A model generated the notes under the pieces. That model saw only the letters and a program-made list of their open reading frames with translations. It was not told where the DNA came from and ran no database searches. Positions 55,967 to 64,000 of a stretch of DNA of 64,000 nucleotides are shown here, in pieces. Source of the stretch: Chondrosia reniformis (lineage: Eukaryota > Porifera > Demospongiae > Chondrillida > Chondrillidae); the NCBI GenBank assembly GCA_947172415.1, contig OX359189.1:2626501-2690500 (forward strand), in the 5' to 3' direction. Position 1 is the first letter of the stretch; each line of letters begins with the position of its first letter. Made by a program: the position numbers and the translations under genes.

Positions 55967-57563
55967 CATGATAAATGAGGAATGGGAGGGGTTTATATAG
56001 AAGTTGGATGAGAGGTGTGAAAAGATGATGTCATTGTGAAATTGCACAGAATATTAAATTAAGATAAAAATGAATTCTAGGCTAAGGGAGTTAATTGATT
56101 AGGTCATTCCAAATAGGATCAAGGGAGATTCCCTGATCCATGTTGAAGCAGGTGGTATAGTTTTGATCTTGATGGCTCCTTACCTTTATCTTTCTTCTAG
56201 TCTTGTCTATTTTTATGTATATCTATTATCTGTTAAGAAAGCGAAAGGAAGGTATGATTATGTATAATTATCAAATTGTCAAGTTGTGTAATAATGTATA
56301 ATTATGAATAATTGTTAAATTTATATATCAAATCATTAATAGGCTACGTATATATATATATATATAGATATTATTACTAATATACGTATATAGCTACGTA
56401 TATATAGATTATATATAGCTGCATCAGTCTGCAGGCTTATCAAAGGCTAATGAATATCATTATATTCATGAACCATGGACTCGGGCCTTTTCCCAGGAAT
56501 GTCATGCATGTTGTTTTTACCTCAGAAGTTCACTTGTAGGAGTGGCATAAATGTTATTGTTTAAACAGACTCCAAGGGGTAGTTTAACTAGATTCAGTGT
56601 TTATGTTTGGACCTATCACCTGGTCCAGTGGAGTCCTGATTTCTCATATTCTCATCAACTGAGGCCACCTGGGAAAAATTATAAACATATCACTTCAGCA
56701 GTAATGGTATACTAAACTACCTGATTGTCACCATCCATATATGGTAGGGTACAGTACATTTTACATGAATAAAAGATGGATTGGAATGTATTACTTATTA
56801 TGTATACACTCCGTTGTTGGGGCAACCAAGGGAAATTATATTTCACAACCGTTGGATAAGTGTAAGTTATATAATGCGATATCCTGCCGACAACTCAGTA
56901 AACGTCTAAAAGCTTGCAAAAAGCCTAGGGGTGGAGTATATAACTATTACATATACTTCAGCATCATCCTAATACTTACGTACGTATAGCAGCTAATATA
57001 CGTACATACAAATGAAGTGGAGGTGATACCATTTTATATCTTTGCAAACTTGGCTAAGTCTAACATCTGTCAAAATCAACTTGCTATTGAGTCATCCATG
57101 GTGAATAGGTGTATACGTATAGTACATTGAATATGGCCAGCATTTTTTCATGCAATTAAGCTCTGCAAAATAGGCTGAATGAATAGGAGAGTGGGAGGAG
57201 GATTCCAAGAAGGTATTATATGTAGATGCTATTGATTCAGACATAAACACTGAACCTAGTTAAATTCTGCATGTGGTGGTCTGTTATTACAGTAACTGAA
57301 CTGGGTCATACTTGCCACTCCCACAAGTGAGACTGAGAGGATGAACAAATAACTTTCCTGGAAAGGGGCTGGGTTCATGAATATAATTATATATATGGTA
57401 CATCAAAGTAAGGTCAAATTTCTGGCTGCACAATGTGCAATGGATTGGTTTAATAAAGTAACCTTTTTAAAGGTCTAGGAATATTCTATATGGTATGGTA
57501 AGGCTAGCCATGCAGAAGTAGCATACTTAATCAGGTTACAGGACTATTCTATATGATATGGTT

Positions 57564-57752
57564 TACACTACAGGAAAAGGAACAGTTTGCAATGTGCAAA
57601 CTACTTGCAAAGGTACTGAATTTACTATATATGTATGATAGTTTGCTAGAATTAGCAGGTAATTATTAGAATTAGAAGGTAAACTTTGGTCATTGTTGCA
57701 AACTAGAGCAAATTCAGTATACCTTTGCAAGTAGTTTGCACATTGCGAACTG
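57564..57752. repeat. Inverted repeat, arms of about 42 bp
   Basis: CAGTTTGCAATGTGCAAACT...CTGAATTT on the left is mirrored by AAATTCAGTATACC...TGCACATTGCGAACTG on the right. Its inner sequence has duplicated AATTAGCAGGTAA/AATTAGAAGGTAA. A small foldback element is likely. Confidence 0.8.
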
Positions 57753-58566
57753 TATAATAATTAGGATCTGGAGGTTCCTGTTAATAATGAGGTTTCCCTC
57801 CTATACCACATGGTAGGGTGTATCATAAACTTATCACATTTTACAGGAATAAAAGATGGGTTGGCTTGTATCACCTAATATGTATATATATTAAATTTAT
57901 TTTTAGCACGCGCAGCATGCATGTACGTAGCTAACGTACATACAATGTCATACGAAGTGGAGCTAGGTGCATTGAGAACATTGACTGCATGCCTATATAT
58001 ATACACACAATGCATATTATGCTATATAGACATGGACTATTTTGCAACCTGACCACAAGGACATGCATATAAGGCTGAATTTAATGTAAACCACTAACAC
58101 CAACAGACAAATGCTTATTTTTATATTGATCCCTTCTGCCTGTCAGTTAATCAGTCTGTCATTTTATATGCACTTCTTACACCATATGGGCAATGATCAT
58201 GATCATTTATTAATAATATCTTTTCCACTTTCCACTGTAGTTGCCATGAGAATCTTTAGTCGATTTCTGAGAGAAACTAGCGTATATAGAATAGCACCAA
58301 GAGGCTCAATTCAGAAATATAATTTTTATTTCATGCATTGTATGTAATAATAATAGCTATAACTTTAGACTGTATAACCTGTATAAAAGATGCCTGGATT
58401 TAAAAGTTATTATACCTCCTATGTTTGTTAAGACAATTCTTTACATGCATGTACTAGTTAATGCAACTATCAGGTCAAATATTATCATGCAAGTCAAGTT
58501 GTTGGATCATAAAATTATGCACTCATCATAATTAATTGTACATTGTAATTATTAATTATATACTAT

Positions 58567-58682
58567 CATGTCAAAATTCTTTCGCTTGCATTCTGAAGAA
58601 GGCTGCAGTATGCAGCCGAATTAAACTTTAGTAATGCTTCAATGAACAAATTTGGGGTTGGAAGCGAAAGAATTTTGACATG
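58567..58682. mobile_element. 116-bp element with perfect 21-bp inverted ends and an internal hairpin
   Basis: The left end CATGTCAAAATTCTTTCGCT(T) is exactly mirrored at 58662-58682. Inside, CTGAAGAA, a 6-bp stem GGCTGC/GCAGCC with loop AGTAT, then GAAT follows the order of a hammerhead core with the last A of GAAA changed. The surrounding region 57760-58900 shows no gene. Confidence 0.6.
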
Positions 58683-58912
58683 CATGATTTCTAATAACCA
58701 CGTGCACCGGAGATTATTCCTTCAAGATTATTAATTACTAGTCAAAATTGATAGTTGGTCAGAATAGTTTACATTTCTTCCTAATTAAATGTTGAACGGG
58801 TTCATCCTGCATATATACCTAAATAAAAATATATAGTATTTCGAATTTCATAATCATTATATATAGCCTATATGTAGCTATATATAACCAAGACAAATGC
58901 TGGAGTTTTGGT

Positions 58913-59715
58913 TTACACACTTACTTTTTCCAATGCTTTTTTAATCTCTAACTCTACCACTTTTTTAACCTTTTCCTCCGTGGCTTCAGGAGAATCGCCG
59001 ATTTTTTTACTATTCTTAAAAGCTTTGATAACTTCACGGAATAGGGCATTGGTGTATTTGGCCCCTGACGAAACGGATCGTATTTTTTGCACCAAGGACA
59101 TCACCTTTTTGACCTTTTCAGTTTTGTATTCGTCCGAGGTACCCTTTGCTTCAACCATGACGACACGATCTTGTACGTTGTTAACCAGTTTTTTGAATTC
59201 CTTGGGACACTTTTCATTTTCTACAACTGTCCTAAGATAATTTTCCTGCATGTTCAGCTTGCGTTTTTCCTACTTCTGCAGCATGCGTAAAAACTAGAAT
59301 TAAATGTGGCCATAGATTTCCAGTTTTGTCAAGATAATTGATTATATCTGCTTCATTATCTGTGAATCGTTTGGATACGTCAATCACGTAACAAATGGTA
59401 TCAACCTCTCCTCCAACCATTTTAATACCTTCCATAATATCTGAAAGAGTTTTTTTCGGTGTTTTGTCCTTCCCAGGCATCATTTAAGCCAGGAGTGTCG
59501 ACCACACTTAGGGAAGTTCCATACTTCTCAGTTTTTGCCATTTGAGGTCCATGTGAAACGGATAGAATCCCATGTCTGGAGCCAAATACATCTTTCTGAA
59601 TAAGAAAGTTTCCAATTGTACTCTTTCCTGCTCCTGTCATGCCCATTAATAGCAGAGTGCTTTCGTCGGAAACCTTCTCTTGCGCATCTGACACCTTCCT
59701 CACTGGATTCGACAT
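58913..59715 (-). pseudogene. AIG1/GIMAP-type GTPase, disrupted by two small indels
   Basis: Closely related to the intact gene at 61326-62126. The P-loop GMTGAGKS, DTPG and the AIG1 segment DVSKRFTDNEADI are all present but in different frames. Relative to the intact copy there is one extra T in a T run near 59450 and a 4-bp insertion (CATG) near 59249. Without them the product would be about 265 residues. The C-terminal reading ends KKALEKVSV. The two indels could be decay or assembly errors in a near-identical duplicate, and the T-run one is the more suspect. Confidence 0.8.
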
Positions 59716-60595
59716 ACTCCAATATTTTTGTCTATACGTATAGCTAAGTCTTTGTCTAAAACATTAGAAAAAAATCGTGAATTAAGCTATAGATGATGAT
59801 GATGCATGCATGACGTACGCAAAGCTGTGTATATTATTCATTAGCCATGCCCTTATATAGCTTCAGGAATGCGAGTTATTTACCTCTCAACGTTAACCTC
59901 ACTAGATATAGGTAAATAAACATGCAGACTCCAAGAAGTTTTAACTATAGATTCAGTATTTATGTTAAGACTTGTACCTGCAGCAGTGCCTCTCTCAAGG
60001 AGTCCTCTTCAATATCAGCTAGGAGCTTAAGTCACCTGGGAATAGTTTTGTATATGCATATAAAAAACCCTTATATTAGGCAATGCCATGCAAACTAACT
60101 TTGTCTATGCATGCAGAAGAGACATTCTGTTCCTATATGATATAATTGGACATCTGGTACTGTTACTATTATATGACTGTATGATTGCTATAATAATGTA
60201 TATACATAAACATGCCAGTCCATGCATGCATGCAGTTGACGAATAATATGCTTCTCCTAACAAGAAATTTGACAACTATAACGTGTTGTGATAATCATGA
60301 AATATATAGATGCCAGCCTCTTTTCTCTCTTCCAAATATTAAGTGATCCACAGCTGCCATGGCCAGTATAAAACACCAAAAAATGGCTGTCTTGGATTAT
60401 TTTTATTTTGGCGACCATAATCTATATGTATTTTAAATCAATCCTATCTCCTCATAAAGGATTGATGTTTGCTAAATTAAGTTTGTACATATGCTCTATA
60501 ATGGCTGTTTAATGGAGAATGTGACATTTCTGTGCATGCTTGGCTTTTATATACATGCATGGGCTCTGCATATGTCATATATTTTTACACAAGTC

Positions 60596-60775
60596 AAGTG
60601 CCGTGGTATGAGTATTATAATACTCCGTCACTTCTTATCATTATTTTGGTGGGACTTTCAGGATGGCTCATCTAGCATCTCGTTAGTTTTGCTTAAACGC
60701 TGACGACTTCATAGAATGCTCTTGCCCTGACTACTCCAACTGTCCTAAATGTATGGAGAATTGCCCCGGCAATGG
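60596..60775 (+). other. Second copy of the Cys-rich fragment
   Basis: Matches 3103-3290 in the opposite orientation: YFGGTFRMAHLAS, stop, FCLNADDFIECSCPDYSNCP, KCMENCPGNG. The homology extends upstream of the Cys-rich part. The in-frame stop suggests a dead copy. The rest of 59716-61325 is AT-rich, with one dispersed-repeat relative near 59930-60040. Confidence 0.5.
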
Positions 60776-61325
60776 AGTATATATATATATTGGTATATTG
60801 TAACTTGTACTGTATATATATAGTGATTCATGGGTCCAGTCTGGCCTATTAAATAGCTACAGTATATAGCTAGTGCAAGCTCACATCAAATTTTGATTTA
60901 TATGTGTCACTAGTTATTATTATGATAAAATGCACTCAAACTATTTTATATACATGCATGCGTTGATAGCTCATGTAGCATAATAATATATTCCATAAAG
61001 TTTTAAAATGGGATAGGATAGATTATTATAATGTACGTACTATATACATTATGTTATCAAGTACATACACATACATAATACATGCTGATTATCAAAAGTA
61101 TACATGGTCAATACATGCATGATATATAGTTTATCTCCATTGTCATGAATGGTTAGAACATTTTACACATCTGCCTCCTTTTACCAGATTTATCCTGCAT
61201 ACATACACAGTTGGACCAGGAGCAGTAAAATTATTAATATAATTATACGTAAACAAGAATATTATCTCATAATTATCTAATAATATATGTATACCAATCG
61301 AGTTTCACCATAATATTATATAGTC

Positions 61326-62126
61326 TTAAAGATCGCTTACTTTTTCTACTGCCTTTTTGATCTCTACTTTTATCACTTTTTTAACCTTTTCTGCTGTGGT
61401 TTCGGTGGAATCACCGGACTTTTTACTATTCCTATACGCTGTGATAACTTCACGGAATAGGGCATTGGTGTATTTGGCCCCTGACGAAACGGATCGTATT
61501 TTTTGCACCAAGGACATCACCTTTTTGACCTTTTCAGTTTTGTATTCGTCCGAGGTACCCTTTGCTTCAACCATGACGACACGATCTTGTACGTTGTTAA
61601 CCAGTTTTTTGAATTCCTTGGGACACTTTTCATTTTCTACAACTGTCCTAAGATAATTTTCCTGTTCAGCTTGCGTTTTTCCTACTTCTGCAGCATGCGT
61701 AAGAACTAGAATCAAATGCGGCCATAGATTTCCAGCTTCTTCAAGATAATTGATTATCTCCGCTTCCTGTTGTGTGAATCGTTTGGATGCGTCAATCACG
61801 TAACAAATGGTATCAACCTCTCCTCCAACCATTTTAATACCTTCCATAATATCTGAAAGAGTTTTTTCGGTGTTTTGTCCTTCCCAGGCATCATTTAAGC
61901 CAGGAGTGTCGACCACACTTAGGGAAGTTCCGTACTTTTCAGTTTTTGCCTTTTGAGGTTTATGTGAAACGGATAAAACCCCAGCTTTGGAACCAAAGAC
62001 ATTATTCGCAGTAAGAAAGTTTCCAAATCCACTCTTTCCTGCTCCTGTCATGCCCATTAATAGCAGAGTGTTTTCGTCAGAAACCTTCTCTTGCGCATCT
62101 GACGCCTTTCTTACTGGCTTTGACAT
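61326..62126 (-). CDS. AIG1/GIMAP-type GTPase, intact single exon
   Basis: 266 residues. P-loop GMTGAGKS at 25-32, switch region with LSVSH, G3 DTPG at 73-76, the AIG1-specific block VIDASKRFTQQEAEIINYLE, and LVLTHAAEV in the G4 position (THxx in place of TKxD). This is the usual AIG1/GIMAP variation. The C-terminal 90 residues are Lys/Glu-rich and likely helical. There is no membrane anchor. The last codons contain AAA|GTAAGC, a possible splice donor just before the stop, so a longer isoform cannot be excluded. These GTPases are linked to immunity and membrane dynamics in other eukaryotes. The role here is unknown. It is divergently arranged with the AIG1 gene at 62405. Confidence 0.88.
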   Translation of the reverse strand: MSKPVRKASDAQEKVSDENTLLLMGMTGAGKSGFGNFLTANNVFGSKAGVLSVSHKPQKAKTEKYGTSLSVVDTPGLNDAWEGQNTEKTLSDIMEGIKMVGGEVDTICYVIDASKRFTQQEAEIINYLEEAGNLWPHLILVLTHAAEVGKTQAEQENYLRTVVENEKCPKEFKKLVNNVQDRVVMVEAKGTSDEYKTEKVKKVMSLVQKIRSVSSGAKYTNALFREVITAYRNSKKSGDSTETTAEKVKKVIKVEIKKAVEKVSDL

Positions 62127-62404
62127 ACTTCAAAACTTAACTGCATGAAGCTCGCGCAAAATGTACCTATACACTGCGAATCTGGAATTTATATAATCCT
62201 AGCCTGCACAAAAATTTGAAAAGAATCGTATATATATTGAATCGTATTGGAATGACGATATGTTATGCGTCGATACGTCGATATTAGACTAAACGATACT
62301 ACTATTTCATATAAACTGAATGGCGTGGGAACATATATAAATTGACCGTGATATGCATATAAAACGTGAATCTCGCGGACGCTGATTAAAGATATACTTC
62401 AACA

Positions 62405-63247
62405 ATGTTATGCAATTGTATATGTTTTCAGTGGTTATGGCGCTTTTTGCGTTTTATCCTGGGCAGTATATGTTTCTTATCAGGACTTCGACGAAAAATA
62501 TTGCTGATTGGCCCGCCAGGATCAGGAAAGAGCAGACTCGGTAACTTCATTTTACAAGATCTGAAAAATGATACATTTAAAGTCTGTATTGGAGCATTGG
62601 AAGGAACTACTGCAGCGAAAGAAGCTTGTCGGATCATTCATTGCTGTTGTTGTTGCTGTTGTTCAAAAAGACTACTACATCTTCCTGCACGAATCCGCAA
62701 TCTTTTGTGTCGAGAGCTCGTTATCATCGATACTCCTCCAATCAAAGCAATTGACGAGGATCGAGCGCAGTTTCGAGAAATCTATAGACATGACAATGTT
62801 GCAGACTTAATTTTTATCGTAATTGATGCATCAAAACGTTTCACAGATGAGGAGCAAAAATCACTTGAACAACTGGCAGAAGTTTATAATGCAGGATTTT
62901 GGGAGCGTACACGGCTTGTGATTACGCATTCTAAAATACTTGGTGAAACGAAGCAAATTCAGCAGCAAATGTTTCATGAAACATTATCTCATCCCAACTG
63001 CCCCACTGGCTTGAAATGGCTTACAGAAAAGGTTGAATCACGATATATCTTTATCGATACAGTCGAAATGCATCAGCCCGAAGTGTTCGATTCACTGATG
63101 GATGAAATTGAAGCATCTCGGCCAGGATATTTCTGCCTAAGATTTCGAATAAGAATGAATCACCTTTGTCAAGCGGTTATGGGGAGATCCTTGGCTCAGC
63201 GTCCTACGCAAGATGAAACAAAAGAAAATATCGGTCATGAAATTTAA
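62405..63247 (+). CDS. AIG1-type GTPase with N-terminal hydrophobic segment and seven-Cys run
   Basis: 280 residues, single exon. Residues 8-28 are hydrophobic and aromatic with scattered Arg, a possible membrane or palmitoylated anchor (Cys at 3, 5, 7). P-loop GPPGSGKS at 36-43, G2 Thr near 68, seven consecutive Cys at 80-86 in the loop between G2 and G3, G3 DTPP at 109-112, AIG1 block VIDASKRFTDEEQ, and VITHSK at the G4 position. The Cys run is encoded by a TGT/TGC repeat and is unusual for the family: it could be lipidated, bind metal, or be a harmless microsatellite expansion. The start is the first ATG in frame. The neighbouring AIG1 gene at 61326-62126 is divergent, with 278 bp between starts. 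Confidence 0.85.
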   Translation: MLCNCICFQWLWRFLRFILGSICFLSGLRRKILLIGPPGSGKSRLGNFILQDLKNDTFKVCIGALEGTTAAKEACRIIHCCCCCCCSKRLLHLPARIRNLLCRELVIIDTPPIKAIDEDRAQFREIYRHDNVADLIFIVIDASKRFTDEEQKSLEQLAEVYNAGFWERTRLVITHSKILGETKQIQQQMFHETLSHPNCPTGLKWLTEKVESRYIFIDTVEMHQPEVFDSLMDEIEASRPGYFCLRFRIRMNHLCQAVMGRSLAQRPTQDETKENIGHEI

Positions 63248-63701
63248 ATCTAAGATCTACATGCACAAGTTTAGCTAACATTGACACGTATAAATATAGA
63301 TTTACAATACATGCATTTTTGATTTATGAGTATTAATAATAATAATAATAATAATTGTTTATTAAAGTGACACATGCTATACACTAAAAAAGGATGCACT
63401 AGGCCAAGCCGGGCCCATGACTCATTGAGTCACTATAACAAAATTAATGTATAGTCAGGTAAAGTAAAATATGTCTGGTCTGGGTCACTGATTCATCTGT
63501 CTGGTCTGGAGTCAATGATTATATATAATATATACAACAAATTTGAAAATGATGCGTGGAAAGTAAGGTTACTCATCCGCAAGCTGATATCATATGATCG
63601 CGTTTCTACGCCATTTTATTATCGATCCCACCATCATGCAAATGTATACAAAACAGCCTATATAAACTGCTCTATAAGCGTGCAAGTTGTTTCAGCTTGA
63701 C

Positions 63702-64000
63702 ATGGCTCAACGGATCGAAAGTACGATCAATTTTGGTAACGACATTAAATTGCTAATTATTGGACCGGAGGGACAAGGAAAGAGCAGTGTGGGTAACTTT
63801 ATTTTGTCCTTAAGCACTAAACCTTTTCCAGAAGCAAGTGGCTTGCTACAAGGGACTACTAGCGCCCAAATGAGCAACGGTACCATTAACGGTATGAATA
63901 TAGCTGTAGTGGACACGCCAAAATTTGATTGGCGATCGCGAAGCTATACTGGTGGACGCCAGTCTTGTGTTATTCCCGATGGCCTGGAAAAGTCTAAATT
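63702..64000 (+). CDS. AIG1-like GTPase, 5' part only (cut by window end)
   Basis: Open from ATG 63702 to the window edge, about 99 residues. P-loop GPEGQGKS at 21-28, QGTTSAQ in the G2 region, and VVDTPKFDW as G3 (D71). It resembles the gene at 62405 in arrangement and is on the same strand, so it is a second member of the plus-strand pair. The interval 63248-63701 contains an AAT microsatellite near 63333-63355 and no gene. Confidence 0.8.
   Translation, partial: MAQRIESTINFGNDIKLLIIGPEGQGKSSVGNFILSLSTKPFPEASGLLQGTTSAQMSNGTINGMNIAVVDTPKFDWRSRSYTGGRQSCVIPDGLEKSK

Noticed and set aside
58911-59290. Plus-strand open frames opposite the AIG1 loci (also 61357-61709)
   Set aside because: They mirror the real minus-strand genes in both paralogues and show no independent signature.

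Overview
The window looks like AT-rich nuclear DNA from an early-branching animal, most likely a demosponge of the Amphimedon type. That is an inference. It rests on compact genes with many short GT-AG introns, metazoan-type families (CRTAP/leprecan, FKBP, a beta/gamma-crystallin-like protein, a cluster of AIG1/GIMAP-type GTPases, RBM42, aspartate/glutamate carrier), and a dense load of small palindromic DNA elements. No rRNA, tRNA gene, CRISPR array or bacterial operon was found.

Layout. 1-7 kb: repeats, then a six-exon FAD-linked aldonolactone (L-gulonolactone/D-arabinonolactone) oxidase gene on the minus strand. 7.5-9.1 kb: a decayed duplicate of sequence also present at 18.3-20.3 kb. 9.2-9.7 kb: a small beta/gamma-crystallin-like gene with one apparent frameshift. 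10.3-13.8 kb: an apparently complete ISL2EU-type DNA transposon with a THAP/DDE transposase, a YqaJ-type nuclease, matching inverted ends and a TA duplication. 15.3 kb: a small secreted acidic Cys-rich protein. 17.2-18.0 kb: two orphan exons of a mitochondrial aspartate/glutamate carrier. 19.3-23.5 kb: an eight-exon gene predicted to join a signal peptide, an FKBP domain and a CRTAP/leprecan helical domain, ending in RDEL. 24.0-39.0 kb: two more aldonolactone oxidase genes with an orphan last-exon copy between them; the third gene has a nest of palindromes in its first intron. 39-58 kb: mostly non-genic, with foldback MITEs, three minisatellites, a GC-richer island, orphan RBM42 exons, a defective Tc1/mariner element and large direct duplications. 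58.9-64 kb: four AIG1-type GTPase loci, one broken and one cut by the window end.

How the genes may work together. Aldonolactone oxidases make ascorbate or an analogue, and ascorbate is the reductant for collagen prolyl hydroxylases. The neighbouring FKBP-CRTAP fusion resembles, in one polypeptide, the prolyl-3-hydroxylation/isomerase complex that in vertebrates is built from separate proteins (P3H1, CRTAP and a prolyl isomerase). The domain fusion and RDEL tail are read from the sequence through a splice model. The functional link between these neighbours is inference. The AIG1 cluster suggests a locally expanding family of immunity- or membrane-associated GTPases.

Exon boundaries were placed by eye from splice signals, codon phase and paralogue comparison. 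No database search was run.
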